DNA from: Gemmatimonadaceae bacterium
GTDB lineage: Bacteria > Gemmatimonadota > Gemmatimonadetes > Gemmatimonadales > Gemmatimonadaceae
Assembly (NCBI GenBank): GCA_019689955.1
Contig: JADGGM010000125.1
Span: forward strand, 1 to 7,651
Direction of reading: 5' to 3'
Length of the DNA stretch: 7,651 nucleotides
A program made the position numbers and the translations under genes. Below the pieces are notes generated by a model. The model saw only the letters and a program-made list of their open reading frames with translations. It was not told the DNA's origin and did not search any database. Each line of letters starts with the position of its first letter. Positions within the stretch are counted from its first letter, which is position 1. Shown in pieces: positions 1 to 7,369 of the stretch.

Positions 1-107
1 CCCCACAATGTGAGGACGGGCCTGGCGTGGCTCCCGGGATCCGGTCGAGGCGCAGGGAGGATCAGCGGCCTCCGAATTGACACGCGAGCACGCCAGCGCC
101 CACGCCT
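1..107. other. Non-coding region after the immunity gene
   Basis: Only 107 bases follow the immunity stop. There is a short GGAGG/CCTCC inverted repeat (56-60 and 69-73, 8-base loop) but no U-run, so no terminator is called. No second immunity gene and no displaced toxin tip fragment is seen, though the window ends too soon to exclude them further on. Confidence 0.5.
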
Positions 108-458
108 CTACTCCCGTCGAACGATGAGGTGGATGGTTCCGCCATCTGCGTTCTGGACGTCTTCGAAGTGCTCGTGGGGATTGGGGTCCGCGGTTTCGAG
201 TCGCGCCAAGGCAATCAAGTATCTCCCGAAGGCTTCCAGCGCTCGCGGAGTACCAGCGAAATGCACCTGTGGACGGCCGAGGAAGAGCGGCGTTCGTGGA
301 TCACTAGTGTCATCCGGCTCGTCGGAGCGCAGGGCGATCGTCAGCTCATCCGTGTGCTCGGGATCGACAGGGGTGTTCTCGTACACGACACCGGGAAGGT
401 CGCGCCCCTGCCAATACTCGAGCACCACATTCGTCGGGACAGCTACGCGTTTGCTCAT
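108..458 (-). CDS. Putative immunity protein for the RHS toxin tip (Imm32-like)
   Basis: This encodes a 116-residue acidic protein with no signal peptide or membrane segment, so it is probably cytoplasmic. Position alone argues for immunity: it directly follows the variable tip of an RHS toxin and its ATG shares ATGA with the toxin stop, the usual arrangement in polymorphic toxin systems. By hand count it has 20 Asp/Glu against 11 Lys/Arg, while the toxin core is mildly basic, which suits a charge-complementary inhibitor. The C-terminal half reads as a strand (PQVHFAG, 63-69), a helix (PRALEAFGRYLIALARLE, 71-88), a His-rich turn (PHEHFED, 94-100) and a final strand (GTIHLIVRR, 107-115). From memory this layout resembles the Imm32 immunity family, but that could not be verified. 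The start is ATG with a weak CAGG 8 nt upstream, so expression probably depends on coupling to toxin translation. Function is inferred mainly from context; reality of the gene is secure. Confidence 0.85.
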   Translation of the reverse strand: MSKRVAVPTNVVLEYWQGRDLPGVVYENTPVDPEHTDELTIALRSDEPDDTSDPRTPLFLGRPQVHFAGTPRALEAFGRYLIALARLETADPNPHEHFEDVQNADGGTIHLIVRRE

Positions 459-3400
459 TGCTGAAACCTGTTGATAAGGTCGAAAGCCTTGGCGATGCCA
501 CGCTGGATGAGCTCGTTTTCTCGGATGGACTTGGGAAGACCGGAGAGATCGTCGACACTGGGCACCCGGAATTTCTGCGGCCCACCAGGTCCTTTCGTCT
601 GGACATGCACCTCTCCGGGCGAGTGATCGGTCGGCAACTCCGCATCAACGCGAACAGCCTGCCTCCCGATCTTCGCCCGCGCGGTTGTACGGCTATTGAA
701 CCCCGAGCTGAAGAGAATGTTAGTGAGCGCTTGCCCCCACAGCTTACCGGCTGCCACACCGGCAGCGCCTTCGAGGATCGCTCCCGCCGGGATCGTGACG
801 ACCCCAGCAACCTCTCCCGTCGGCAGCGCGAGGAGGAACCCCTCACCGCCCCCCTTGGCGGCGCCTAACGTGCCACCCAAGAGCATCATGGTGCTCTCGA
901 TGCCTTCACACAGGGACTGCTGACTTTCACTCAACCCTTGAGGACAGAGGCCAAATGGATCCGCATACGACACCGGATCCCCATTCGCATACCCATATAC
1001 GTTCAGCCCCCCCGCCAACCCGATCGGATCCTCCTGCGTGAACCGCCCGGTGCTTGCATCATAATACCGGTTCCGCCGGTACTGATACCCCGACCCGTCC
1101 GCCAACCCGATGATCACGGTCCCGTGCCACCGCAGCGCGCTCCCCGGCGCCGTGCCGAAGGCGCCGTACGATGACGCACTCGCCGCCGGGAAGGTGATCG
1201 TCGTCGAGGGGCACTGAGCGCCGCTCGTCCCGCAGGTCCCGAAGTCGAACTGGCCGCGCCAGTTCGTGTAGAGCTGGATCGCCCCGCCTTGGGCCTGGAT
1301 CAGTTCGAGCGGCGCGTCGGTGCCCAGGCCGTTAACGTAGGTCACCGAGCCCGAATAGGTCCCGTTGGTGTTGTCGCTCTCCTGCGCGGCGCTCGCCGTA
1401 TCACCGCTCGCGCGGATCTCCCGGCGGATCTGGCTACCGTCCCACACGGTGCGGGTGAACTCGTTCGGGCACCCGTTGATCCGCGTGCAGTTCGGCGTGG
1501 TGTCGCGCACCATGCGCACCCAAACGCGGCGGCCGAGGGCATCGTAGCGGTACGTCTCCGTAGTGTGGAACGCGACCGACGTGGGATGCTGGTGCGGGAG
1601 CGTGTCGAAGGTGAAGGCGCTCTGGATGAGCTGGCGCTGGCGATTGTACGTATTGCGGGTGTCACGCGTCTCGATGACCCATTGATTGTCGAACTTGAAG
1701 AGCGGATGCCCGGTCAGCTCGCGCGTGACCGCGCCGTACGCATCCTCACAGTAGTACGTCGTGTCGCCGGGGCTGGTCGGCGGGTGGGAGGCCACGTTCA
1801 GGCGGTCGGAGCCCTTGACGTACTGATAATCGCTCTGGCTGTACGACGTGCCGTACGTGATGGCCGAGACCTTGTTGCCGAGCGCATCGGTGGTGAAAAA
1901 CTCTGGGCTCGTGTTCGGGTCGGCGAAGGCCGTGTGTGTGAGCGCGCCGAGCGGGGAATAGCTGAGGACGTCGCCGGTCTTCGCGTTCGCGATCACGCGC
2001 CCCGCGCGGTCGTAGATCAGGCTGTCGTCGTGAATCGGCTGGCCGACCCCGGGCGAGTGGATCGCACGCGCGATGAGCCGCGAGTCCGCGTCGTACTCGT
2101 ACGTTTCGGTGATGCTGTCGGCTTGCTGCGCCAGGCGCGCGAGCGCGACGAGACGGCGCCGGGCGTCGTAATGGTAGTTGAAGCGGTTGCCGAAGCCATC
2201 GGTGATCGAGGCGAGTAGGCCGCTCTGTGGGTCGTAGGTATAGCGCGTCGTGTCCCCCTCGCCCTGCGCCATCCAGATGCGCCGGCCGTCGAGGTCATAG
2301 CCGTAGCCGAGGCCGTAGACGTGCTGCTGGAAGTTGCTGTCCGAGAGCACGGCGGTGGCAATCCGCAGCGTGTCGGTGCGAAGGAGGCCGTTCAGGTAGT
2401 ACGTCCGTGCGATGCGCGCGGCGGCGTTGTTCGCGGCGAGCATATGCCCCATGGCATCGTACGCGTACGTCGCCGTGTCGCTCCCCTCAGCGCGGATGAG
2501 GCGATTCAGCGCGTCGTACGTGTTCGTCGTCGGGCGCGGCCCGCCGGCGATGAGGTTGCCCGCCGGGTCGTACGTCCACGTGATCGGCTGGACCGTCACG
2601 CCGCACGCGGACGTCGCATCGGGCGGGATCAGCGGCGTCTCGCGGATCTTGCGATTCGCCCGGTCGTAGGCGAACACCCGGGTCACGGTCCCGATCTGAT
2701 TCGGATCGGGTGTGCTCGACCGCGTGAGGGTGTCGAGGTTGCCCGCCGGATCGAAGTGCTGGCGGACGCGTAGCGCTTGCCCCCCCGCCGAGTCGATGGT
2801 GAGGATGTCGCGGTCGAGGATGTCCTTGAAGTACTGCGTGACGCGGAACCCCGCGGTCGAGTCGCTCCGCTGCAGGACGAGGCTGTCGCGCCCGATTCCG
2901 TCGCGGACATAGAGGACCGTGTCCCCCATCGCGCTCACGGTCGCGGCCAGGTTCCCCAGCGTCGTGTCGTAGGCCACCGAGTCGGTCGCGCCGAGCGGAT
3001 AGTGGATCCGCTCCAGGAGCCCGGCCGCGGGCCCGCTCGCGTAGTAGTCGAAGCGCACGCGACTGGCCGGGTCGCCATCCTCCTGGGTGAGCCGATTCCC
3101 CGTGGTCGGGTCGTACGTCATGCGCACCACGTCCCCCTCGGGGCGGGTGATCGTCGCGACGAAGTCCCACTGACGGTCCCACGTGTAGCGCGTCGTCGCA
3201 TACACCACGGGATCGAGCGCCACGGTGCTCGAGTCGGCGAGCACGTTGCCGTGGTCGTCGTAGCGCGCGCCGGCGAGTGCCCCGTCGGGCGAACGCACCT
3301 GCGCCGCGAGCGCGGGCCACGTCGAGTCACGCGTGATGAGGGTCTCATCGCCGAGCGCGTTGCGGATGCGCCAGGGGGCGCCGAAGCGGTCGAGCCAGAG

Positions 3401-6400
3401 GAGTGTGCTGTCGCCCACGTCGGTACGTGGGCCATCAACCTTGGTGTACGCGGCGTCGAGCGCGACGGCGGGCGAGCCCTGGAGACCGCGCGTGGCCGCG
3501 GGGGTGAAGGTGGTCACGGCTGCCGTGTCCGGGGCGATCGGCACCGCGATCTGGGCCACGGGCCCGGGGGTCGTCGTGGCGTAGGTGATCACGGTCGTGT
3601 CGCCGCGCTCGTCGATCCAGCGCGTGATCCGGTCGTCGTAGGAGGCGCGCAGCGCGAGGTGGACCGTGTCGCCGGCCGGGTCGACGAGAGTAGTGAGCTG
3701 CCCCGCGCTGTTCCGGGCGAACGTCACCGCGCGGGCCTGGCCATTGACCGGCGGGGCGTCGACGCGGGCCAGCCACCAGACCCCGGGCGAGGGGTTCGCG
3801 TACGTGAAGACATACTTGCGCCCCGCGCTCGCTGGGGGGAGCGTCAGCGTGTCGAGCTGGCCGCACCCTGCGGGATCGGCGTAGTGGAAGCGCGTCGTGT
3901 CGCCGAGGCGGGTGATCGTCTCCAGGTGGCAGCCATGGGTCGTGTCGAACTGCACGCGGGCGCCGTGCGGCAGGTAGCGCACGTAGCGATCGCCGACCTG
4001 GGCGATGCTGTCCGGCCGGTCGACGTTGGGGGCGTGCCAGACAGCGGAAGTGCCATCGCGCGTGTACACGCGCGCGCTCCCGTCACCACCGGTCCAAAAG
4101 AGGGTCGTCTTGCCTGGGGTGGCGTGCAGGTGCTCGAGCCCGGCGAGCCACCAGCCGTGGCCGAACTGGCTGTGGTCGCGCCGGACGACGAGGAACGTGC
4201 CGGTCGCGGTGTCGCGCGCCGTAGTGCCGTCGGCGTAGCTGCGCGTGACCTCGAGGGCGTAGCGGTGCGCGCCTTCGGGGTAGTTGCGCGTGGCCACGGG
4301 ATCGAAGAGGAGGGCGATACGGCGCGTGCTCCCGGCCGTCCAGTTCGACCCCGCCCAGCGCGCCGAGTCGAGCTTGGCGCCGGTGCTGTCGAGGAGCCGG
4401 GCGATGACGGCCTGCAGGACGCGGCCATCGTTCGGCGGAGAGACGTTGGCCGCAACCACGATGTAGGGATAGGCGAGGCGGCTATCATAGAGGAGGACCG
4501 GCGTGCGCACCTGGTTGCGCGTGCGCGTGCTGGGAAGCGCGTACGCGAGGCGCACATCGCCGCATGCGTAGCTCACCCCGGGGGCAACGGCAACGTGGAG
4601 GCAGAGGCTCGGGTCGCGGACATCACCCGGGTTCACGCTCGCGATGTCGACGACCGCGGGATCGCGCACGACGGTGAGCGCGATCGTGCTGCTGTCGCGG
4701 ACGAGGGTGTCGTTTGCTTGCCACGCGCGGAGGGTGAGCGTGTCGGAGCCCTCCGGTGTCAGACCGGCGGTGAGGGGGACCGTGAACGTGGCCGCGACCT
4801 CCGGCTGGAGAAGGACGGTGTCGAGCGCTGGAGTGCAACCGCCGGCGAGCGCACCATGGGCGGTACAGGCGACGGCGACGACGTACGTGGCCGTGTCGGT
4901 ACCGCGGCTCTGGAGCTGGATGCGCTGGGTGGTGGCCTGGCCGGGGTCGAGCTGGAGCGTAGCGAAGTGTGGCGTCACCGCGAAGAGCTGCGGGGCCGGC
5001 GTCTTGGGCGGGAGGTTCACGGTCACGGTCGTCTTGCCACCGATCGTACCGTTCTCCCCGCCGGTGACCAGGTAGATCACCCCGGTGCCCGGGAGCGTGT
5101 CGGTCGCGTAGTACACCGTCACGCTGGCCGTCTGGCCGGGTTGCACACGTTGGTAGCCCATCGCGTGCACGATGAGGTTGGGGTTCAAGCTGCACGAGAC
5201 AACGGCCCCGGTGCAGGTGATCGTGGCGTTGAACGATTGCTCTTCGTTGACATCGTTGCGGATCCCGAAGTGCACGGTCAGTCCGGACCGATTGATGAGC
5301 GCACTCGCGCTGGCGGTGCACGTGACGGTCGCGGTTCCGTCAGCGCACGGCGTGTGGACCGTCGCGTTGACCCAGCCGGAATCGCGCACGGTGCTGTCGG
5401 CGGCATCGGTAGCGATCAGGGCGAGGCGCGTCGGGGTGCCGTCGGCGGCGGCGGTATAGGTCACCCTGACGGTGTCGTACCGGCCGGGCGCGAGGGTATC
5501 CGCGATGGGCGTAGGCCCGCACGGGCTCGTGACACCGGTGCAGCTCGCGGTGATGTTGTAGATCGCGGCGACGGTGCCGGTATTGTGGACGGTGAAGTCG
5601 TGGTAGTCCGTCGACCACATCGTGGTGGAGTCGGTGCCGTTCTTCGGGGCCACCGCGACGGCGCGCGTTCCGGCCACGGTCACGTACACGGCGCCCCCGA
5701 CGTTGTCGCCCGCGTCGCCGTAGGCCAGGAGCTGCACCGAGCCCGGTCCGCTCGCCGCCGCGGTCTGAGCGACGACGCTCACGGTGGAATCGCCGAACGC
5801 CGGCACCGTGAGTGATGGCTTGCCGAGGGTGCAGCTCGACACGGTACCTGAGGGCTGGCAGACGATGATGTAATTCTGTGCCGCATTGCTGCTGTTCGCG
5901 ACCGTGAACGTGACGGTGTGCGCGGTGTTGGCCGGGAGCGTGTCGACGCCTGCGCAGGGGAGGATGGTCGTGTACGCGCCGTTGCAGCTCACGTTCGTGA
6001 CGGCCACGACCTGGATCGTGCCGGCATCGGCGTTCGCGCTCTCCCCCTCCTGCGTGGCCGTCACGGTCACGCCGCTGTTCGTCCCCACCGTCCCGACCGT
6101 GAAGCTCACGGGAATGCTTGCCGGCTGGGACGCCGACGCCGTGACCGAGGACGGCCCGCTGCACGCGGTCGCCGCGGGCCCGGGGCAGGTGTACGCGAGC
6201 GCGAACGTCGTCGGGGGAGGGAGCGTGGTCGCGAGCGTGAAGGCGAACGAGGCCGCGCCCGGGGAGCGATCGACCTGCCCGCCGTCGGGGGTCACGGCCA
6301 CGGAGACGGGCACGCTGACCGTGATCCGGCCGGTGTCGGCGACGCTCGCCGTGGCCGCGCGGAGCGCGACGACGCCATTCGCCAACGTGGCGCCGGTGGT

Positions 6401-7369
6401 GTAGCTCACGGTGACGCTCGCCGAGTCCCCGCCGGCGAGTGTGACGCTGTCGCGCGATGGGGCGCACCCCCAGCCGTCCGGACACGTGGCCGAGAGACCG
6501 AACGTACCGGCGGTCCCGCCGCCGTTGCGCACCCAGAAGGTCGAGGTGTATGGCGTATGCGGGAGGCGTGTGACCGTGCCTGCCTTGGGTGTGACGACCG
6601 GCGTGGCCGGGGCGGGCGCGGGCACGACCACGCTCACGTAGCCGGTGTCCTCGGCCACGGGATACGCCGTCACTGACGCGTGGAGCCCGACGGTGCCGGA
6701 CGTCCCCGCGGCGCCGGCCGTATAGTCGACGGGCACGGTGGTCGACGCGCCGGCGGCGAGACTCACCGAGGTGGTGCCGAGCGTGCACGTGATGCTGGCG
6801 CTACAGCTCGTGGCGAGCCCGATGGTCTGCGTCGTGTTCCCCGTGTTCTGGACCGTGAAGTTCTGGGTGTAGGCCCCGCCAGGGGAGGCGGTGATCGGCG
6901 TGCCCCCTTTGGGCGTCACGCTCACGGAATAGACGGGGAGCGTGACACTGATCGTCGCGCCGAGGTTGGTACCGGCGCCAGGAATGTTGACGTTGATCGT
7001 CCCCGAGCCCGCGGTGGTGCCGACGGTGTAGGTCACCGTGATCGTCGTGGAGAAACCGATCCGGAGCGAGCCCGAGGAAGGCGAGGCGGTACACGACGTG
7101 ACGAACGCCGGCTTGACGCAGCTCACGCTCCAGTTCAGCGGCCCTTCACCGTTGTCGTTGGTGAGCGTGTAGGTCTGCGTCGCGCTGGAGCTCGGCGTCA
7201 TCGTCCGGCTCGTGCTGCATGGGGTGATGGACGCGAACTCACTCGTACAGGCGAGGAGCGCGGCCCGAGCGCGCGGGGGCACAACGGGGACGGCCGGGCG
7301 CGTGGGTGTGGCCGGGGCTACGGTGACGAGGAGAACGGCGAGGACCGCGAGGCGCGACGAGACGAACAC
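455..7369 (-). CDS. Secreted RHS/YD-repeat polymorphic toxin with N-terminal Ig-like stalk and variable C-terminal tip
   Basis: This 2304-residue protein probably delivers a C-terminal toxin to neighbouring cells. The order is: signal peptide (1-20); eight Ig-like modules (about 41-900); a linker domain (901-1068); an RHS/YD shell starting at FGHGWW (1069) with many YD motifs (for example YDPAGNL 1600, YDALNRL 1618, YAYDAMGH 1635, YRYDALGRR 1940); the RHS core ending in DPIGL (2114-2118) and DPFGL (2137-2141); and a 163-residue tip. In the RHS family the shell forms a hollow cocoon and the core self-cleaves just after the DPxGL motif; that is family knowledge. The start is GTG, chosen because a GGAG ribosome site lies 6 nt upstream and a signal peptide follows at once. 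No PAAR or VgrG-like N-terminus is present, so export is probably Sec-dependent and not by a type VI spike. The gene overlaps the downstream immunity gene by ATGA. The frame is intact. RHS identity is very secure; target and delivery are inferred. Confidence 0.96.
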   Translation of the reverse strand: MFVSSRLAVLAVLLVTVAPATPTRPAVPVVPPRARAALLACTSEFASITPCSTSRTMTPSSSATQTYTLTNDNGEGPLNWSVSCVKPAFVTSCTASPSSGSLRIGFSTTITVTYTVGTTAGSGTINVNIPGAGTNLGATISVTLPVYSVSVTPKGGTPITASPGGAYTQNFTVQNTGNTTQTIGLATSCSASITCTLGTTSVSLAAGASTTVPVDYTAGAAGTSGTVGLHASVTAYPVAEDTGYVSVVVPAPAPATPVVTPKAGTVTRLPHTPYTSTFWVRNGGGTAGTFGLSATCPDGWGCAPSRDSVTLAGGDSASVTVSYTTGATLANGVVALRAATASVADTGRITVSVPVSVAVTPDGGQVDRSPGAASFAFTLATTLPPPTTFALAYTCPGPAATACSGPSSVTASASQPASIPVSFTVGTVGTNSGVTVTATQEGESANADAGTIQVVAVTNVSCNGAYTTILPCAGVDTLPANTAHTVTFTVANSSNAAQNYIIVCQPSGTVSSCTLGKPSLTVPAFGDSTVSVVAQTAAASGPGSVQLLAYGDAGDNVGGAVYVTVAGTRAVAVAPKNGTDSTTMWSTDYHDFTVHNTGTVAAIYNITASCTGVTSPCGPTPIADTLAPGRYDTVRVTYTAAADGTPTRLALIATDAADSTVRDSGWVNATVHTPCADGTATVTCTASASALINRSGLTVHFGIRNDVNEEQSFNATITCTGAVVSCSLNPNLIVHAMGYQRVQPGQTASVTVYYATDTLPGTGVIYLVTGGENGTIGGKTTVTVNLPPKTPAPQLFAVTPHFATLQLDPGQATTQRIQLQSRGTDTATYVVAVACTAHGALAGGCTPALDTVLLQPEVAATFTVPLTAGLTPEGSDTLTLRAWQANDTLVRDSSTIALTVVRDPAVVDIASVNPGDVRDPSLCLHVAVAPGVSYACGDVRLAYALPSTRTRNQVRTPVLLYDSRLAYPYIVVAANVSPPNDGRVLQAVIARLLDSTGAKLDSARWAGSNWTAGSTRRIALLFDPVATRNYPEGAHRYALEVTRSYADGTTARDTATGTFLVVRRDHSQFGHGWWLAGLEHLHATPGKTTLFWTGGDGSARVYTRDGTSAVWHAPNVDRPDSIAQVGDRYVRYLPHGARVQFDTTHGCHLETITRLGDTTRFHYADPAGCGQLDTLTLPPASAGRKYVFTYANPSPGVWWLARVDAPPVNGQARAVTFARNSAGQLTTLVDPAGDTVHLALRASYDDRITRWIDERGDTTVITYATTTPGPVAQIAVPIAPDTAAVTTFTPAATRGLQGSPAVALDAAYTKVDGPRTDVGDSTLLWLDRFGAPWRIRNALGDETLITRDSTWPALAAQVRSPDGALAGARYDDHGNVLADSSTVALDPVVYATTRYTWDRQWDFVATITRPEGDVVRMTYDPTTGNRLTQEDGDPASRVRFDYYASGPAAGLLERIHYPLGATDSVAYDTTLGNLAATVSAMGDTVLYVRDGIGRDSLVLQRSDSTAGFRVTQYFKDILDRDILTIDSAGGQALRVRQHFDPAGNLDTLTRSSTPDPNQIGTVTRVFAYDRANRKIRETPLIPPDATSACGVTVQPITWTYDPAGNLIAGGPRPTTNTYDALNRLIRAEGSDTATYAYDAMGHMLAANNAAARIARTYYLNGLLRTDTLRIATAVLSDSNFQQHVYGLGYGYDLDGRRIWMAQGEGDTTRYTYDPQSGLLASITDGFGNRFNYHYDARRRLVALARLAQQADSITETYEYDADSRLIARAIHSPGVGQPIHDDSLIYDRAGRVIANAKTGDVLSYSPLGALTHTAFADPNTSPEFFTTDALGNKVSAITYGTSYSQSDYQYVKGSDRLNVASHPPTSPGDTTYYCEDAYGAVTRELTGHPLFKFDNQWVIETRDTRNTYNRQRQLIQSAFTFDTLPHQHPTSVAFHTTETYRYDALGRRVWVRMVRDTTPNCTRINGCPNEFTRTVWDGSQIRREIRASGDTASAAQESDNTNGTYSGSVTYVNGLGTDAPLELIQAQGGAIQLYTNWRGQFDFGTCGTSGAQCPSTTITFPAASASSYGAFGTAPGSALRWHGTVIIGLADGSGYQYRRNRYYDASTGRFTQEDPIGLAGGLNVYGYANGDPVSYADPFGLCPQGLSESQQSLCEGIESTMMLLGGTLGAAKGGGEGFLLALPTGEVAGVVTIPAGAILEGAAGVAAGKLWGQALTNILFSSGFNSRTTARAKIGRQAVRVDAELPTDHSPGEVHVQTKGPGGPQKFRVPSVDDLSGLPKSIRENELIQRGIAKAFDLINRFQQ
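458..946 (-). other. Variable C-terminal toxin tip of the RHS protein
   Basis: Residues 2142-2304 (163 aa) follow the DPFGL cleavage motif. The first part (about 2160-2220) is hydrophobic and rich in Gly and Ala (GGTLGAAKGGGEGF, AGAILEGAAGVAAGK), a common pretoxin segment that might help the tip cross a membrane. The last part (about 2231-2304) is a compact basic core, about 12 Lys/Arg to 9 Asp/Glu, with GEVHVQTKG (2252-2260), a second His at 2249, an Asp pair D2273/D2274, and a closing helix IRENELIQRGIAKAFDLI (2282-2299). From memory, a G-x-(I/V)-H-x-Q strand followed by a helix 'I-x-(R/K)-(A/G)-I-x-K-(A/G)-(F/L)' recurs in unassigned RHS and contact-dependent tips that may be RNases. I see no HNH, colicin, ADP-ribosyltransferase, deaminase or papain-like motif. 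The activity is therefore not assigned; H2249, H2255, Q2257 and K2259 are the best active-site candidates. Confidence 0.75.
467..470 (-). promoter_or_regulatory. Weak ribosome binding site of the immunity gene inside the toxin tip
   Basis: The minus strand has CAGG 8 nt before the ATG at 458, within the codons for the last toxin residues. The match is poor, so ribosomes finishing the toxin probably restart at the overlapping ATGA. Confidence 0.4.
947..4165 (-). other. RHS/YD-repeat shell and DPxGL core region
   Basis: Residues 1069-2141 form the RHS shell. YD motifs recur at irregular spacing of roughly 17-70 residues, for example YDPTTGNRL (1419), YDTTLGNL (1467), FDPAGNL (1539), YDRANRKI (1569), YDALNRL (1618) and YRYDALGRR (1940). 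Between them a 'GDTT/GDTV/GDST' turn recurs (G1156, G1233, G1256, G1319, G1340, G1412, G1482). The end matches the classical RHS core: RYYDASTGRF, then QEDPIGL (2112-2118), NVYGYANGDPV and DPFGL (2137-2141). In characterised RHS and TcC proteins this core is an aspartyl self-protease that cuts at the end of the DPxGL motif; both Asp (D2114, D2137) are kept here, so self-cleavage is expected. Confidence 0.92.
4166..4669 (-). other. Linker domain between the Ig-like stalk and the RHS shell
   Basis: Residues 901-1068 differ from the Ig-like modules: fewer Thr/Gly, more charged and aromatic residues, and a C923/C936 pair near the start (SLCLHVAV...SYACGDV). It reads as a mixed beta domain with phrases such as RTPVLLYDSR (955-964), a helix-like VLQAVIARLLD (984-994), RRIALLFDP (1016-1024) and HRYALEVTRSY (1035-1045), ending directly at FGHGWW. 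I do not recognise a named family. Its position suggests it joins the stalk to the shell opening or plugs the shell, as N-terminal plug segments do in some RHS and TcC proteins; that role is inference. Confidence 0.55.
4670..7249 (-). repeat. Array of eight Ig-like (BACON/CARDB-type) modules in the RHS protein, each with a Cys pair
   Basis: Residues about 41-900 contain eight diverged beta-rich modules, each rich in Thr, Val, Ser and Ala. A central Cys pair recurs in every module: C84/C93, C189/C195, C296/C302, C395/C403, C504/C513, C610/C617, C719/C726 and C835/C845. The first Cys of successive pairs is spaced 105, 107, 99, 109, 106, 109 and 116 residues apart, which gives the module length. 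Most modules share a pattern of 'N-TG' strand, Cys pair, 'L-aG-s-tV-V-yT-g--gtsG-v-l-a'. Two start types are visible. Modules 2, 3, 4, 6 and 8 begin with a V-T/A-P phrase (VTPKGG, VTPKAG, VTPDGG, VAPKNG, VTPHFA). Modules 1, 5 and 7 begin with an extra pair (C41/C51, C462/C472, C675/C684). The Cys would form disulfides outside the cytoplasm, in line with the signal peptide. The array probably acts as a stalk; the exact Ig-like family needs a profile search. Confidence 0.85.
7310..7369 (-). other. Sec-type signal peptide of the RHS protein
   Basis: Residues 1-20 read MFVSSRLAVLAVLLVTVAPA: a short n-region with one Arg (R6), a hydrophobic core (residues 7-17), and an A-P-A that would allow signal peptidase I cleavage after residue 20. 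There is no Cys at the expected +1 position, so a lipoprotein is unlikely. The following stretch (21-40) is Pro/Ala/Arg rich and looks like a flexible spacer before the first Ig-like module. The single charged residue is weak for an n-region, so the cleavage site is a prediction only. Confidence 0.75.

Noticed and set aside
56..73. Possible terminator after the immunity gene
   Set aside because: The stem is only 5 bp (GGAGG/CCTCC) and no T-run follows it on the minus strand.
10..474. Plus-strand open frames opposite the immunity gene (154 and 111 aa)
   Set aside because: They are antisense to a gene well supported by the ATGA overlap, and their composition is low-complexity Ser/Arg.
2777..5815. 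Very long plus-strand open frame (1012 aa) opposite the RHS gene
   Set aside because: It is in exact codon register with the RHS frame on the other strand, so its stops would require TTA, CTA or TCA codons in the RHS gene, which GC-rich genomes avoid. The product is Arg/Gly/Val rich without a recognisable domain.
5340..6788. Minus-strand open frame of 482 aa inside the Ig-like region
   Set aside because: It is a shifted frame of the RHS gene, with the Arg/His-rich composition typical of out-of-frame GC-rich DNA. The Ig-like repeats and Cys pattern lie in the RHS frame.
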